DNA from: an uncultured Bacteroides sp.
GTDB taxonomy: Bacteria; Bacillota; Clostridia; Lachnospirales; Lachnospiraceae
Direction: 5' to 3'
NCBI GenBank assembly: GCA_945913015.1
Contig: CAMECH010000003.1
Coordinates: 1-64,000 of the forward strand
Length of the DNA stretch: 64,000 bases
How positions within the stretch are numbered: position 1 is the stretch's first letter; each line of letters begins with the position of its first letter. The notes beneath the pieces were generated by a model that saw only the letters and a program-made list of their open reading frames with translations, did not search any database and was not told the DNA's origin. Below are positions 25,985 to 34,614 of this stretch, one piece after another. A program made the position numbers and the translations under genes.

Positions 25985-26581
25985 ATGAGCCGGTATAATA
26001 GAATATGTCTGGTGGTTTCAGCTATGATGATGCTGTTTTTTGTCAGTTATATCATAAGCTTCAATATAGCTTCAGACAATGAAGATGATTTTCTGATACG
26101 CGATGTGCCTACGGAAGCTGTTGATGCATCAAATGATATAATAGTGTCAAATATTACAAAACTTACGCTTGAAACATATGATATGGATTCAAATACTGTT
26201 AAGGAACAACTGTGCACTGTCCCGATTGAATATCTGGGACTTAACCGTGCGAGAATGATTGAGACGCTTCAGGACTATATGCTTAATCCGTCACTTTCTG
26301 ACAAAACTCATGGTCTTATCGCCTGTGAACTTGTGGAGTTTACAAAAGACTCGGTCACAATCAGGAAAACCTACAGCACAAAGAACCTGCCGCAGAAGTA
26401 CTATATTGTGGCTGAGAAGGGAATGCTTGTTATTTATCTTGAAAACAGAAGAACGCTTTATGACAAAACAGAAATTGAGCTGCAAAGACTGCCGCTAAGC
26501 GTTCAGGAAGAAGTCATTAAAGGATTGGAAATTGACAGCGCGGATGAACTTTATGATTTCCTCGAAACATTTACAAGTTAG
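25985..26581 (+). CDS. Membrane-anchored protein with BofC-like C-terminus
   Basis: A 198-residue protein with a signal anchor (about residues 7-27) and an extracytoplasmic part. The last 60 residues (GMLVIYLENRRTLYDKTEI, then LPLSVQEEVIKGLEIDSADEL) resemble the C-terminal domain of BofC, a forespore protein that restrains the SpoIVB signalling peptidase in B. subtilis; the middle part (about 50-130) looks like a separate threaded domain with paired segments LTLETYDMDSN and LCTVPIEYLGL. The family assignment rests on pattern only and should be treated as tentative. Note that spoIVB is present in the same window. Confidence 0.55.
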   Translation: MSRYNRICLVVSAMMMLFFVSYIISFNIASDNEDDFLIRDVPTEAVDASNDIIVSNITKLTLETYDMDSNTVKEQLCTVPIEYLGLNRARMIETLQDYMLNPSLSDKTHGLIACELVEFTKDSVTIRKTYSTKNLPQKYYIVAEKGMLVIYLENRRTLYDKTEIELQRLPLSVQEEVIKGLEIDSADELYDFLETFTS

Positions 26582-26669
26582 GCAAAAAATGATATTATAA
26601 ATAATTATAAGCAATTATGAAAAACATTTATCAGAATACACCGCCTTTAGGGGCAGAATCGAGGTAATA

Positions 26670-27371
26670 ATGGGGACACCACATAATGAAGCTGACAAAG
26701 GAAGTATTGCCAAAACTGTATTGATGCCGGGGGATCCGCTGCGCGCAAAGTTTATTGCGGATAATTTCCTTGAAAATGCGGTGTGTTTTAACACAGTTCG
26801 CAACATGTTTGGATTTACAGGAACATATAAAGGGAAAAAAGTATCTGTAATGGGAAGCGGAATGGGTATGCCGTCAATGGCAATTTACAGCAACGAGCTT
26901 TTCGCTGAATATGATGTTGACAATATTATACGAATCGGTTCTGCCGGAGGATATGCCCAAAATGTCAAAGTAAGGGATATTGTAATTGCCATGGCAACTT
27001 CTACTGACTCAAATTTTGCGGCACAATATAAGCTTGGAGGAAGTTTCGCTCCAACTGCCGATTACGGGCTTTTAAGGAAAGCAGTTGAAGCGGCGGAATG
27101 CAACAATATTTCCGTTCAGGTAGGCAATGTATTATCTACTGATGTATTTTATCATGTCGAAGCAGACTATGCTAAAAGATGGCGTGATATGGGTGTTCTT
27201 GCAACAGAAATGGAGTGTGCGGCACTTTATATGAACGCTGCGTATTTCAAAAAGAAAGCACTTGGAATATTTACAGTATCTGACCACCTTTTTACAGGTG
27301 AGTCGCTTTCTGCAAAAGAAAGAGAAACCTCTTTCACTGACATGATGAAAATTGCGCTTGAAATTGCATGA
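26670..27371 (+). CDS. deoD: Purine-nucleoside phosphorylase, DeoD type
   Basis: A 233-residue hexameric-type enzyme that phosphorolyses purine (deoxy)nucleosides for salvage. The N-terminal VLMPGDPLRAKFIADNFLE, the phosphate-binding GSGMGMPSMAIYS, the RIGSAGG segment and the ribose-binding TEMECAALYMNA are all family hallmarks, with the catalytic Asp in TVSDHLFTGE. The ATG is preceded by GAGGTAATA. An 88-base gap separates it from the BofC-like gene. Confidence 0.96.
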   Translation: MGTPHNEADKGSIAKTVLMPGDPLRAKFIADNFLENAVCFNTVRNMFGFTGTYKGKKVSVMGSGMGMPSMAIYSNELFAEYDVDNIIRIGSAGGYAQNVKVRDIVIAMATSTDSNFAAQYKLGGSFAPTADYGLLRKAVEAAECNNISVQVGNVLSTDVFYHVEADYAKRWRDMGVLATEMECAALYMNAAYFKKKALGIFTVSDHLFTGESLSAKERETSFTDMMKIALEIA

Positions 27372-27416
27372 CACACCGGACACACCATGCAGTAACGGCT
27401 GACAGGATATAGGAAT

Positions 27417-27800
27417 ATGAATTGTAAGGATTTTCGTAAAATGATAGACGCCTTTGACAGAGGTCATCTGGATGTTGAAATCATGCGTGATTTTGTGGAG
27501 CATGTGTCCGGCTGTGCCGACTGTCAGGAGGAATATGAAATTTATTTTATAATGAAATATGCTCTGTCAAATGACGACGAGCTTATAGAGTCAGAACTTG
27601 CAGAAGAGCCGCCTGAAGTGCAGAAAATTGTTAATTCATATGACTTCAAGGCACTGGTTACTTACCGCCTTAAGGCAGCAAAGCAAAGACTTGATAAGTT
27701 AAAGCTCAATGAATATTATAATAAATGTCTGTTTGCCATTGCTGAATTCAGTGTGATACTTATGGCGATATTTTATATATTTGACAACATATTTATGTAA
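27417..27800 (+). CDS. Small tail-anchored protein with zinc-finger (zf-HC2-like) motif
   Basis: A 127-residue protein. The N-terminal NCKDFRKMIDAF followed by HVSGCADC gives the HxxxCxxC arrangement of the zf-HC2 domain found in many anti-sigma factors, and a single hydrophobic segment lies at the extreme C-terminus (about 100-125). An anti-sigma role is usual for this architecture when a sigma gene is adjacent, but none is: the neighbours are deoD and polA. The function is therefore open. The ribosome binding site AGGA is moderate. Confidence 0.7.
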   Translation: MNCKDFRKMIDAFDRGHLDVEIMRDFVEHVSGCADCQEEYEIYFIMKYALSNDDELIESELAEEPPEVQKIVNSYDFKALVTYRLKAAKQRLDKLKLNEYYNKCLFAIAEFSVILMAIFYIFDNIFM

Positions 27801-27839
27801 CGCCGGAATTTTGGGCAGATTTGGAGAATGAGGATTTAA

Positions 27840-30485
27840 ATGGCTGAAAAATTAGTATTAATAGACGGACACAGTATACTTAACAGGGCATTTTACGGAG
27901 TGCCTGACCTTACTAATGCAGAGGGAATACATACCAATGCAATATACGGATTCTTAAATATCATGTTCAAGATACTTGACGAGGAGAAACCTGAGTATCT
28001 TATAGTGGCATTTGACATGAGTGCACCTACCTTCAGACACAAGATGTTTGAGGCATATAAGGGAACCAGAAAGCCAATGCCGCCCGAATTAAAGCAGCAG
28101 GTACCTCTGATCAAGGAAGTGCTTACGGCAATGAATATTGAAATCGTTCAGAAGGAGGGCTATGAGGCTGATGACATTCTTGGAACGATTGCAAAACAGA
28201 GTGAGGCAAAAGGACTTGAGGTATCAATTGTATCAGGTGACAGGGACATTCTTCAGATTGCAACCGACCATATCAAAATCAGGATTCCAAAGACCAAAAA
28301 AGGTGTTACCGAAGTCGAAAATTACAACACAAAAGAGGTTATTGACCTGTATGGTGTGACGCCTCTTGAATTTATTGATATCAAAGCACTTATGGGTGAT
28401 TCCTCGGATAATATTCCCGGAGCGCCGGGAATTGGTGAGAAGACCGCATCTGCGATTATTCAGAAGTATAAATCCATTGAAAATGCATATGCCCATCTTG
28501 ATGAGCTTACTCCAAATAAAGCAAGGATATCGCTTGGTGAGAACTACGAGCAGGTAAAGATGAGCAAAGAACTTGCTACAATTGAGATAAATGCACCTGT
28601 CGAATATACTCTGGAAGCTGCCGGAACAGATAATATGTTTTCTGATGAGGCATATGAAATGTTCAAACGGTATAATTTTAAAACATTTTTAAAGCGCTTT
28701 GACATGTCATCAGGTGCAAAAGAGCCTGATATATATCAACATTTCAGAACGATTTCGGATTTTTCTCTGGCAGAAGAGGAATTCACAAAGCTTGCAGCTT
28801 CAGGCAATATTATAGGATTATCGCTTTTGTATGAGAACAATTGTGTAACGGGCGCAGCATTTGCATCTGGTGATGAAGATATCGCATATATTCCGGTTCA
28901 GGGCTTTGTGTCGGAAGATTACATTAAAGACAAGATTGCTGTGCTGTTGGAATCATGTGAAAAACTGGTATGCCTTAATGTGAAAGAACTTCTTCCTTTT
29001 CTGGGGGAAGTGCCGGAGGAAAAGATTATAGACGCGGGGCTTGGTGCATATCTGCTTAACCCTCTCAAAGAAAGTTACAGCTATGACGAACTTGCAAGGG
29101 ATTATCTTGGTATTCTTGTCCCGGGGCGCAATGAACTGATTGGCAAAATGACATATGGTGAAGCCGCACTTATGAAGCCGGATGAACTTTCGCGTTTTGC
29201 CTGCCTTAATGCATTTTCCATAAGGAATTCATGGATGGTTATACATGAGCGTCTCAAAGAAACAGGTATGCTTCATCTGTTTGATGATATAGAAATGCCG
29301 CTTGTGTTTGTGCTTTATGACATGGAGCGGGAAGGCATAATGGTGGACAAGGACGGTCTTAAGGAGTATGGAGACAGGCTTGCTGTCAAAATCGTAAGTC
29401 TTGAAAAAGAAATTTACGACATGGCCGGAATGGAGTTTAATATTAATTCACCAAAGCAGTTAGGGACTGTACTGTTTGAAAATCTTGGACTTCCAAGCGG
29501 TAAAAAGACAAAAAGCGGTTATTCAACCGCAGCCGAGGTGCTTGAAAAGCTTGCGCCTGATTACCCTGTTGTAGCCAAGATACTTGAGTACAGGCAGCTT
29601 ACAAAGCTCAAGTCGACATATGCAGACGGTCTTTCAGTATATATTGGCGAAGACAAACGCATACATGGCAAATTCAACCAGACGATAACCGCAACCGGAA
29701 GAATAAGCAGCACGGAGCCTAATCTTCAGAACATTCCGGTAAGAATGGAAATCGGAAGACAAATCAGAAAAGTATTTGTACCAAAGCCGGGATGTGTATT
29801 CCTTGATGCCGATTATTCGCAGATTGAGCTTAGAATTCTTGCCCATATGTCAGGCGATGAAAAGCTTATCGAAGCATATAATTCAGCTCAGGATATACAT
29901 GCCATTACAGCTTCGCAGGTATTTCATGTACCGCTTGACGAGGTGACAAAGGAACAGCGAAGCAATGCAAAGGCGGTTAATTTTGGTATAATTTATGGAA
30001 TCAGCTCTTTTGGACTGAGTCAGGATTTAAGCATTTCAAGAAAAGAAGCAAAAGAGTATATCGACAGTTACTTTGCAACATATCCGCATATTAAGGAGTT
30101 TATAGATAATCTTGTAAGCAGTGCCAAAGAAAAGGGTTATTCAGTCACAATTTTTGACAGAAGAAGACCAATTCCCGAGCTTGCTTCAAGCAATTTCATG
30201 CAAAGACAGTTCGGAGAAAGAATCGCCATGAATTCACCTATTCAGGGTACTGCGGCAGACATAATAAAAATTGCAATGATTAAGGTAAGCCGTGCGTTAA
30301 AGGAACAGAATTTAAAATCAAAAATGATTCTTCAGGTACATGACGAACTTCTTATAGAAACATATGAAGATGAAATTGATGCTGTACGTAGCCTTCTCAT
30401 AAACAATATGAAAGAGGCCGCAAAACTGAAAGTAGCACTGGAAGTTGATGTACAGATGGGCAACAACTGGCTTGAGGCCCATTGA
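27840..30485 (+). CDS. polA: DNA polymerase I
   Basis: An 881-residue polymerase used in DNA repair and Okazaki fragment processing. The N-terminal 5'-3' exonuclease (1-290) has VSGDRDILQIA and the metal/helix-hairpin-helix region GDSSDNIPGAPGIGEKTA. The middle domain (about 300-460) keeps the fold (SLLYENN, YIPVQGF, GAYLLNPL) but the proofreading acidic pair has become GLS and the later Asp is also lost, so 3'-5' exonuclease activity should be absent, as in Taq and Bst enzymes. The polymerase domain has motif A DADYSQIELRILAHMSGD, motif B RSNAKAVNFGIIYG and motif C QVHDELLIE. It is followed by the hairpin repeat and coaE. Confidence 0.97.
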   Translation: MAEKLVLIDGHSILNRAFYGVPDLTNAEGIHTNAIYGFLNIMFKILDEEKPEYLIVAFDMSAPTFRHKMFEAYKGTRKPMPPELKQQVPLIKEVLTAMNIEIVQKEGYEADDILGTIAKQSEAKGLEVSIVSGDRDILQIATDHIKIRIPKTKKGVTEVENYNTKEVIDLYGVTPLEFIDIKALMGDSSDNIPGAPGIGEKTASAIIQKYKSIENAYAHLDELTPNKARISLGENYEQVKMSKELATIEINAPVEYTLEAAGTDNMFSDEAYEMFKRYNFKTFLKRFDMSSGAKEPDIYQHFRTISDFSLAEEEFTKLAASGNIIGLSLLYENNCVTGAAFASGDEDIAYIPVQGFVSEDYIKDKIAVLLESCEKLVCLNVKELLPFLGEVPEEKIIDAGLGAYLLNPLKESYSYDELARDYLGILVPGRNELIGKMTYGEAALMKPDELSRFACLNAFSIRNSWMVIHERLKETGMLHLFDDIEMPLVFVLYDMEREGIMVDKDGLKEYGDRLAVKIVSLEKEIYDMAGMEFNINSPKQLGTVLFENLGLPSGKKTKSGYSTAAEVLEKLAPDYPVVAKILEYRQLTKLKSTYADGLSVYIGEDKRIHGKFNQTITATGRISSTEPNLQNIPVRMEIGRQIRKVFVPKPGCVFLDADYSQIELRILAHMSGDEKLIEAYNSAQDIHAITASQVFHVPLDEVTKEQRSNAKAVNFGIIYGISSFGLSQDLSISRKEAKEYIDSYFATYPHIKEFIDNLVSSAKEKGYSVTIFDRRRPIPELASSNFMQRQFGERIAMNSPIQGTAADIIKIAMIKVSRALKEQNLKSKMILQVHDELLIETYEDEIDAVRSLLINNMKEAAKLKVALEVDVQMGNNWLEAH

Positions 30486-30533
30486 TAAATTTGATGATTT
30501 CTTTGAGGAGACAGCCGTTGAATGGAGGTTATT

Positions 30534-30679
30534 GTGAAAAATTACGCCTGATGCGCTAATTTTTCACACTGCTATTTGCTTCTGAGCGAAAGTAAATAGC
30601 CATTATTGCAGATGAAAAACTGCATTTGCAGATTTTTCATCGCCTCTTCGCGATAAATCGCTCAGAAATGGGGATTAAA
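30534..30679 (+). repeat. Hairpin-rich intergenic element carrying the coaE ribosome binding site
   Basis: The 194-base polA-coaE gap contains three consecutive hairpins: 30534-30567 (GTGAAAAATTA with TAATTTTTCAC), 30571-30600 (GCTATTT with AAATAGC plus CTT/AAG) and 30611-30641 (GATGAAAAA with TTTTTCATC plus CTGC/GCAG). In addition TTCTGAGCGA at 30580-30589 is an exact inverted copy of TCGCTCAGAA at 30658-30667, so alternative long-range pairing is possible. The element ends in AGAAATGGGGATTAAAATG, giving coaE its ribosome binding site and start. An orphan ribosome binding site GGAGG followed by GTG (30534) at its left edge leads to a stop after five codons. It has no coding capacity and looks like an inserted palindromic repeat. 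Confidence 0.8.
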
Positions 30680-31294
30680 ATGTACGTTTTTGGTATTACC
30701 GGCGGTGTGGGTGCCGGCAAATCAACTGTTCTTAAGCTTATTACGGAAAACTTTAACGCTGAGGTAATTCAGGCAGATGAGGTTGGAAGAATTCTGATGG
30801 AGCCGGGGCAGGCAGGCTACAAAAAAATTGTTGAAGTATTCGGAGACAGCGTGCTTACAGAAGATAACACCGAAATGCCTCCGATTAACAGAGAAAAGCT
30901 TGCATCGATTGTTTTTTCAAATAACAATAAAAGAATTGTGCTTAACGGAATAATTCATCCTCTGGTAAAGAAATTTATAACAGAAGAGATAGGACGAATC
31001 CGATGTGAAGAACAGCGTGATTTTGTATTTGTTGAAGCAGCACTTCTTATTGAAGACCATTATGACATTATATGTGATGAATTATGGTATATTTACGCAG
31101 ATGAAACAACAAGACGGAAAAGACTTATGGAAAGCCGTGGATATTCAGACGAAAAAATTCAGGGCATATTTAAAAGCCAGCTTACAGAGGCTGAGTTCAG
31201 AGAGCATTGCAGCCGGGTTATAGATAACTCAGGCAGTGAATCGAATACACTTAAGCAATTAAAGGAGATTGTTGCGGAGTATGGAGAATTTTGA
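30680..31294 (+). CDS. coaE: Dephospho-CoA kinase
   Basis: A 204-residue kinase that phosphorylates dephospho-CoA on the ribose 3'-hydroxyl, the last CoA step. The P-loop ITGGVGAGKSTVL is at residues 6-18, and IQADEVGR, the INREKLASIVFSN and HPLVKKFI segments follow family pattern, as does VEAALLIEDHYD. Starts upstream of 30680 would translate the hairpin element and are rejected. It overlaps the next gene by 14 bases. polA-coaE order is common in Firmicutes, although fpg often lies between them. Confidence 0.95.
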   Translation: MYVFGITGGVGAGKSTVLKLITENFNAEVIQADEVGRILMEPGQAGYKKIVEVFGDSVLTEDNTEMPPINREKLASIVFSNNNKRIVLNGIIHPLVKKFITEEIGRIRCEEQRDFVFVEAALLIEDHYDIICDELWYIYADETTRRKRLMESRGYSDEKIQGIFKSQLTEAEFREHCSRVIDNSGSESNTLKQLKEIVAEYGEF

Positions 31295-33485
31295 CAGGAT
31301 AAAGGATGATTTGGTATTTGGCCTTGATATAGGCACAAGAAATGTTGTCGGCGTAGTCGGTTACATGAATAAATCACGGTTTGAGGTTGTAGCTATGGCA
31401 AACCGCGAACATGTGACGCGAGCTATGCTGGACGGTCAGATTCATGACATTTACAAGGTTGGAGATACTATACGCGATGTGAAAAATGACCTTGAAAAAC
31501 AACTCGGACTAAAGCTGACTGATGTGTGTATTGCGGCGGCAGGACGTGTACTTCGCACGTTAAACGTCTCTGCGGAATATACATTTGACGAAGAAACAAG
31601 AGTAACGCAGGAACATATTTATTCTCTTAATCTCCTTGCCGTCGAAAAGGCGCATAATGAGATTAATGGCAGTGCCGGTGACAAAACAAGGTTTTTCTGC
31701 GTGGGAAATACACCTATAAGATACCGTCTTAACGGATATGACATTAATAACCTTGAAGGACATAAGGCAAATTCAATCGGAGTTGACCTGATTGCAACAT
31801 TTCTTCCGGAGGAAGTGGTTGACGGATTGTATGAGGCTGTATCATATGCCGGGCTTCAGGTAGCAAATCTTACATTGGAGCCTATTGCAGCGATTGATAT
31901 TGCAATACCTGAAAACTATCGTCTGCTTAACATAGCGCTTATTGATGTCGGTGCGGGTACATCTGATATCTGTATTACAAAGGATGGAAGCATAGTTGCA
32001 TACGGAATGATTCCTTATGCAGGTGATGAAATCACGGAAGTTATTGCAAAAAGCTGTCTGGTAGATTTTAATACCGCTGAGAAAATCAAGGTTCAGGCAA
32101 GTAAGCGCAAAGGCGCAATTACATATAAAGATATCATGGGGATATCTCAGAAAGTGCAGGCATCCGTAATATGTAAGCAGGCCGAAGAGGTAATGGATAA
32201 AATTGCCGACGAAACTGCCAGAAAAATAAAGGAAATCAACGGCGGAAAGCCTACCAATGCAGTATTCCTTGTCGGAGGCGGCGGAAAAATGACAGGATAT
32301 TCGCAGATTCTTGCGGATAAGCTTGAGCTTCCAAAAGAACGCGTGGCCGTAAGAGGCGAGGAAGTACTTACATCAGTTGATTTTAATATTGAGAACTTTA
32401 AGAAGGATTCGCTGTATGTAACACCTGTGGGTATCTGTACTAATTATTACAGCCAGAAGAACAATTTTGTTTTTGTTACAGTTAATAACCAGCGTCTGAA
32501 AATGTATGACAACAACAGGCTTACAGTTGTAGATGCGATTATGCAGGTAGGTTTCCCGAATGAAAAGCTTTTCCCGCAGCGGGGTGAGGCGCTTGAGTTT
32601 ACCGTAAACGGCAAGACACGGCTTGTGCGGGGCAAAATAGGTGAGGCTGCAGTTGTTACTCTGAACGGAAAGCCGACTAACCTCAATGCAAGAATAACAA
32701 GGAATGACAATATTCAGGTTGAAGAGTCAACCGTCGGTGAATCCGGAGCGATTACAATCGGACAGCTTGAGGAATATAATTCATCAATCAGTTTTATTGT
32801 AAATGATAAGCAAATTACGTGTCCTAAATTTGCATATGTCAACGGAGAACTGAAATCACAGTTCTATGATGTATGCCAAAATGATGCTGTCGTTATGGAA
32901 AACTACTACACAGTGTCACAGCTGTTTGAATTTCTTGACTATGACATTACAGGAAAAGATGTCTATGTAAATCACGAACTTGCATCTGGTGATACAAAAG
33001 TTTATGAGAATTTTACGGTAAGCACGGCCGCCATAGAAGAGCGCGCCAATATAAGAAACGCCGAAGATGCAATGAAGGCAGCAAAACAGCTTGCGAAGGA
33101 CAATTTTGAAAATCTTCCTGAGGATGACGGCACATATGAGGCAATCAAGAAGGAAAATGAAGAAAAGAAGAAACGACAGGAAGAAAATGCCGCTCCTTCT
33201 GATTTGACAGGAGATTTAAAACCGGAAGCAGCTGATAAGTCTGAACCGGGTGCCGAAGCCGAACCGGTAAAAAGCATAAATGATATACTGATTATGGTCA
33301 ACAAAACCCCTGTAAAGCTTTCCGGCAAGGCTGAGTATGTACTTGTTGATTTATTCCAGTTTTATAAATTTGATTTGAATTCCCCACAGAAAGGTGGTAA
33401 CATCGTGCTTAAGCTTAACGATGTCGTAGGAGACTATATGGCTCCTATTAAAGATGGTGATATCGTTGACCTTTACTGGCAATAG
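31281..33485 (+). CDS. FtsA/PilM-like actin-fold protein with long C-terminal extension
   Basis: A protein of about 734 residues. The first 380 residues form an actin/Hsp70-like ATPase of the FtsA type: phosphate-1 loop LVFGLDIGTRNVVGVV, phosphate-2 IDVGAGTSDICI and adenosine motif VFLVGGGGKMTGYSQ. The remaining 350 residues are not part of normal FtsA (about 420 residues): two beta-rich modules at about 390-580, a Lys/Glu/Ala/Pro linker near 600-660, and a last module (667-734) ending DGDIVDLYW that looks like a beta-grasp (ThiS-like) fold. No amphipathic membrane helix of true FtsA is visible at the end. The start is uncertain: ATG 31281 or TTG 31272, the latter better spaced from AAGGAG. 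Cell-division or wall-related scaffolding is inferred. Confidence 0.8.
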   Translation: MENFDRIKDDLVFGLDIGTRNVVGVVGYMNKSRFEVVAMANREHVTRAMLDGQIHDIYKVGDTIRDVKNDLEKQLGLKLTDVCIAAAGRVLRTLNVSAEYTFDEETRVTQEHIYSLNLLAVEKAHNEINGSAGDKTRFFCVGNTPIRYRLNGYDINNLEGHKANSIGVDLIATFLPEEVVDGLYEAVSYAGLQVANLTLEPIAAIDIAIPENYRLLNIALIDVGAGTSDICITKDGSIVAYGMIPYAGDEITEVIAKSCLVDFNTAEKIKVQASKRKGAITYKDIMGISQKVQASVICKQAEEVMDKIADETARKIKEINGGKPTNAVFLVGGGGKMTGYSQILADKLELPKERVAVRGEEVLTSVDFNIENFKKDSLYVTPVGICTNYYSQKNNFVFVTVNNQRLKMYDNNRLTVVDAIMQVGFPNEKLFPQRGEALEFTVNGKTRLVRGKIGEAAVVTLNGKPTNLNARITRNDNIQVEESTVGESGAITIGQLEEYNSSISFIVNDKQITCPKFAYVNGELKSQFYDVCQNDAVVMENYYTVSQLFEFLDYDITGKDVYVNHELASGDTKVYENFTVSTAAIEERANIRNAEDAMKAAKQLAKDNFENLPEDDGTYEAIKKENEEKKKRQEENAAPSDLTGDLKPEAADKSEPGAEAEPVKSINDILIMVNKTPVKLSGKAEYVLVDLFQFYKFDLNSPQKGGNIVLKLNDVVGDYMAPIKDGDIVDLYWQ

Positions 33486-33502
33486 ATGAAAGGATTACTG
33501 AC

Positions 33503-34300
33503 ATGAGGATGATGAGCATAGCCAGCGGAAGCAGTGGAAACTGCATTTACATAGGCTCAGACAATACACACATACTTATCGATGCAGGCGTAAGCCGCAA
33601 AAAAATAGTCGAGGGGCTTAATACAGCCGGACTTGAATTAAAGGATATTTCTGCTGTACTTGTTACACATGAACATTCAGACCACATTAACGGACTTGGC
33701 GTAATATCTCGTAAAGAAGAACTGCCGATTTATGCATCCGGAGGCACAATAAGCGGAATACGCTCTGCATCATCACTCGGAGCGATGCCGGAAGACATAT
33801 TCCACACAATTAATGCAGATGAGGACTTTACAATCAATGATCTTACGATTCATCCGTTCAGGGTGTCCCATGATGCCAATGAGCCGCTTGCATATGCCGT
33901 AAAGTGCGGCAGCCGGCAGATGGGGGTAATAACTGACCTCGGTAAGTATGACGACTACGTTGTATCTAACATGAAAGGAATGGATGCCCTGCTGATTGAG
34001 GCAAATCATGACATAAGAATGCTTCAGGTGGGAAGTTATCCGTATTACCTCAAGCAGAGAATTCTCGGAGACCGCGGGCATTTATCAAACGAGGCATCGG
34101 GACGTCTTCTTGGTGAGCTTCTCAATGATAATCTTAAAGGGATTATACTGGGACACCTGAGCAAAGAAAATAATTATGCCGAGCTGGCATATGAAACAGT
34201 GCGTCTTGAGATTGACATGGGTGACAACGGATACAAGGCAGGAGATTTCCGCATGGAAGTTGCCGGCCGCAACGAGCCGTCTGGAATGATAGAGGTATAA
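33503..34300 (+). CDS. MBL-fold metallohydrolase, WalJ/YycJ type
   Basis: A 265-residue metallo-beta-lactamase fold protein. The HxHxDH metal motif is in VTHEHSDHINGL near residue 55, preceded by SIASGSSGNCIYI and LIDAGVSRKKI as in YycJ (WalJ); GHLSKENN near the end carries the last metal ligand. B. subtilis YycJ is a DNA-repair-related 5'-exonuclease-like protein located with the walRK genes, whereas here it follows the FtsA-like gene. It is cytoplasmic with no signal peptide. Confidence 0.9.
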   Translation: MRMMSIASGSSGNCIYIGSDNTHILIDAGVSRKKIVEGLNTAGLELKDISAVLVTHEHSDHINGLGVISRKEELPIYASGGTISGIRSASSLGAMPEDIFHTINADEDFTINDLTIHPFRVSHDANEPLAYAVKCGSRQMGVITDLGKYDDYVVSNMKGMDALLIEANHDIRMLQVGSYPYYLKQRILGDRGHLSNEASGRLLGELLNDNLKGIILGHLSKENNYAELAYETVRLEIDMGDNGYKAGDFRMEVAGRNEPSGMIEV

Positions 34301-34326
34301 TAAATTTAAAAAGGAAAGGTAGAAAA

Positions 34327-34599
34327 ATGAAAAAAGTAGTAATTACAGTAGTAGGTAAGGATACAGTAGGTATTATTGCAAGAGTTTGTACATATCTTGC
34401 AGAGGCAGGAATTAACATTCTTGATATTTCGCAGACAATAGTATCAGGATATTTTAATATGATGATGATCGTTGATATGACCTCTTCAAAGAAAACATTT
34501 GATGAAGTATCAGCAGAGCTTGACAGGGCTGGTGAAGAAATTGGCGTATCAATAAAGTGCCAGCGCGAAGAAATTTTTGACATGATGCATAGAATTTAA
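34327..34599 (+). CDS. ACT domain protein (UPF0237 type)
   Basis: A 90-residue protein that consists of one ACT domain: VVITVVGKDTVGIIARVCTYLAEAGINILDISQ, followed by FNMMMIVDM. ACT domains bind amino acids or other small ligands. This small protein is nearly always encoded directly before a PFL/UPF0210 protein, as here (15-base gap), and is therefore a likely sensor or partner for it. The ribosome binding site is AAGGAAAGG. Confidence 0.93.
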   Translation: MKKVVITVVGKDTVGIIARVCTYLAEAGINILDISQTIVSGYFNMMMIVDMTSSKKTFDEVSAELDRAGEEIGVSIKCQREEIFDMMHRI

Positions 34600-34614
34600 G
34601 GAGAAAAATCGGCG

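Noticed and set aside
30534-30551. GTG after GGAGG at 30534 as a small gene
   Set aside because: It reads only five codons before TGA; it is better explained as a relic start region next to the inserted repeat.
30571-30600. Part of a CRISPR-like or REP array
   Set aside because: The hairpins differ from each other in sequence and there is only one copy of each in the window.
30626-30679. In-frame TTG start of coaE inside the hairpin element
   Set aside because: It would add 18 residues from the palindrome (QIFHRLFAINRSE...) before the conserved MYVFGITGG start, and ATG 30680 has a good ribosome binding site.
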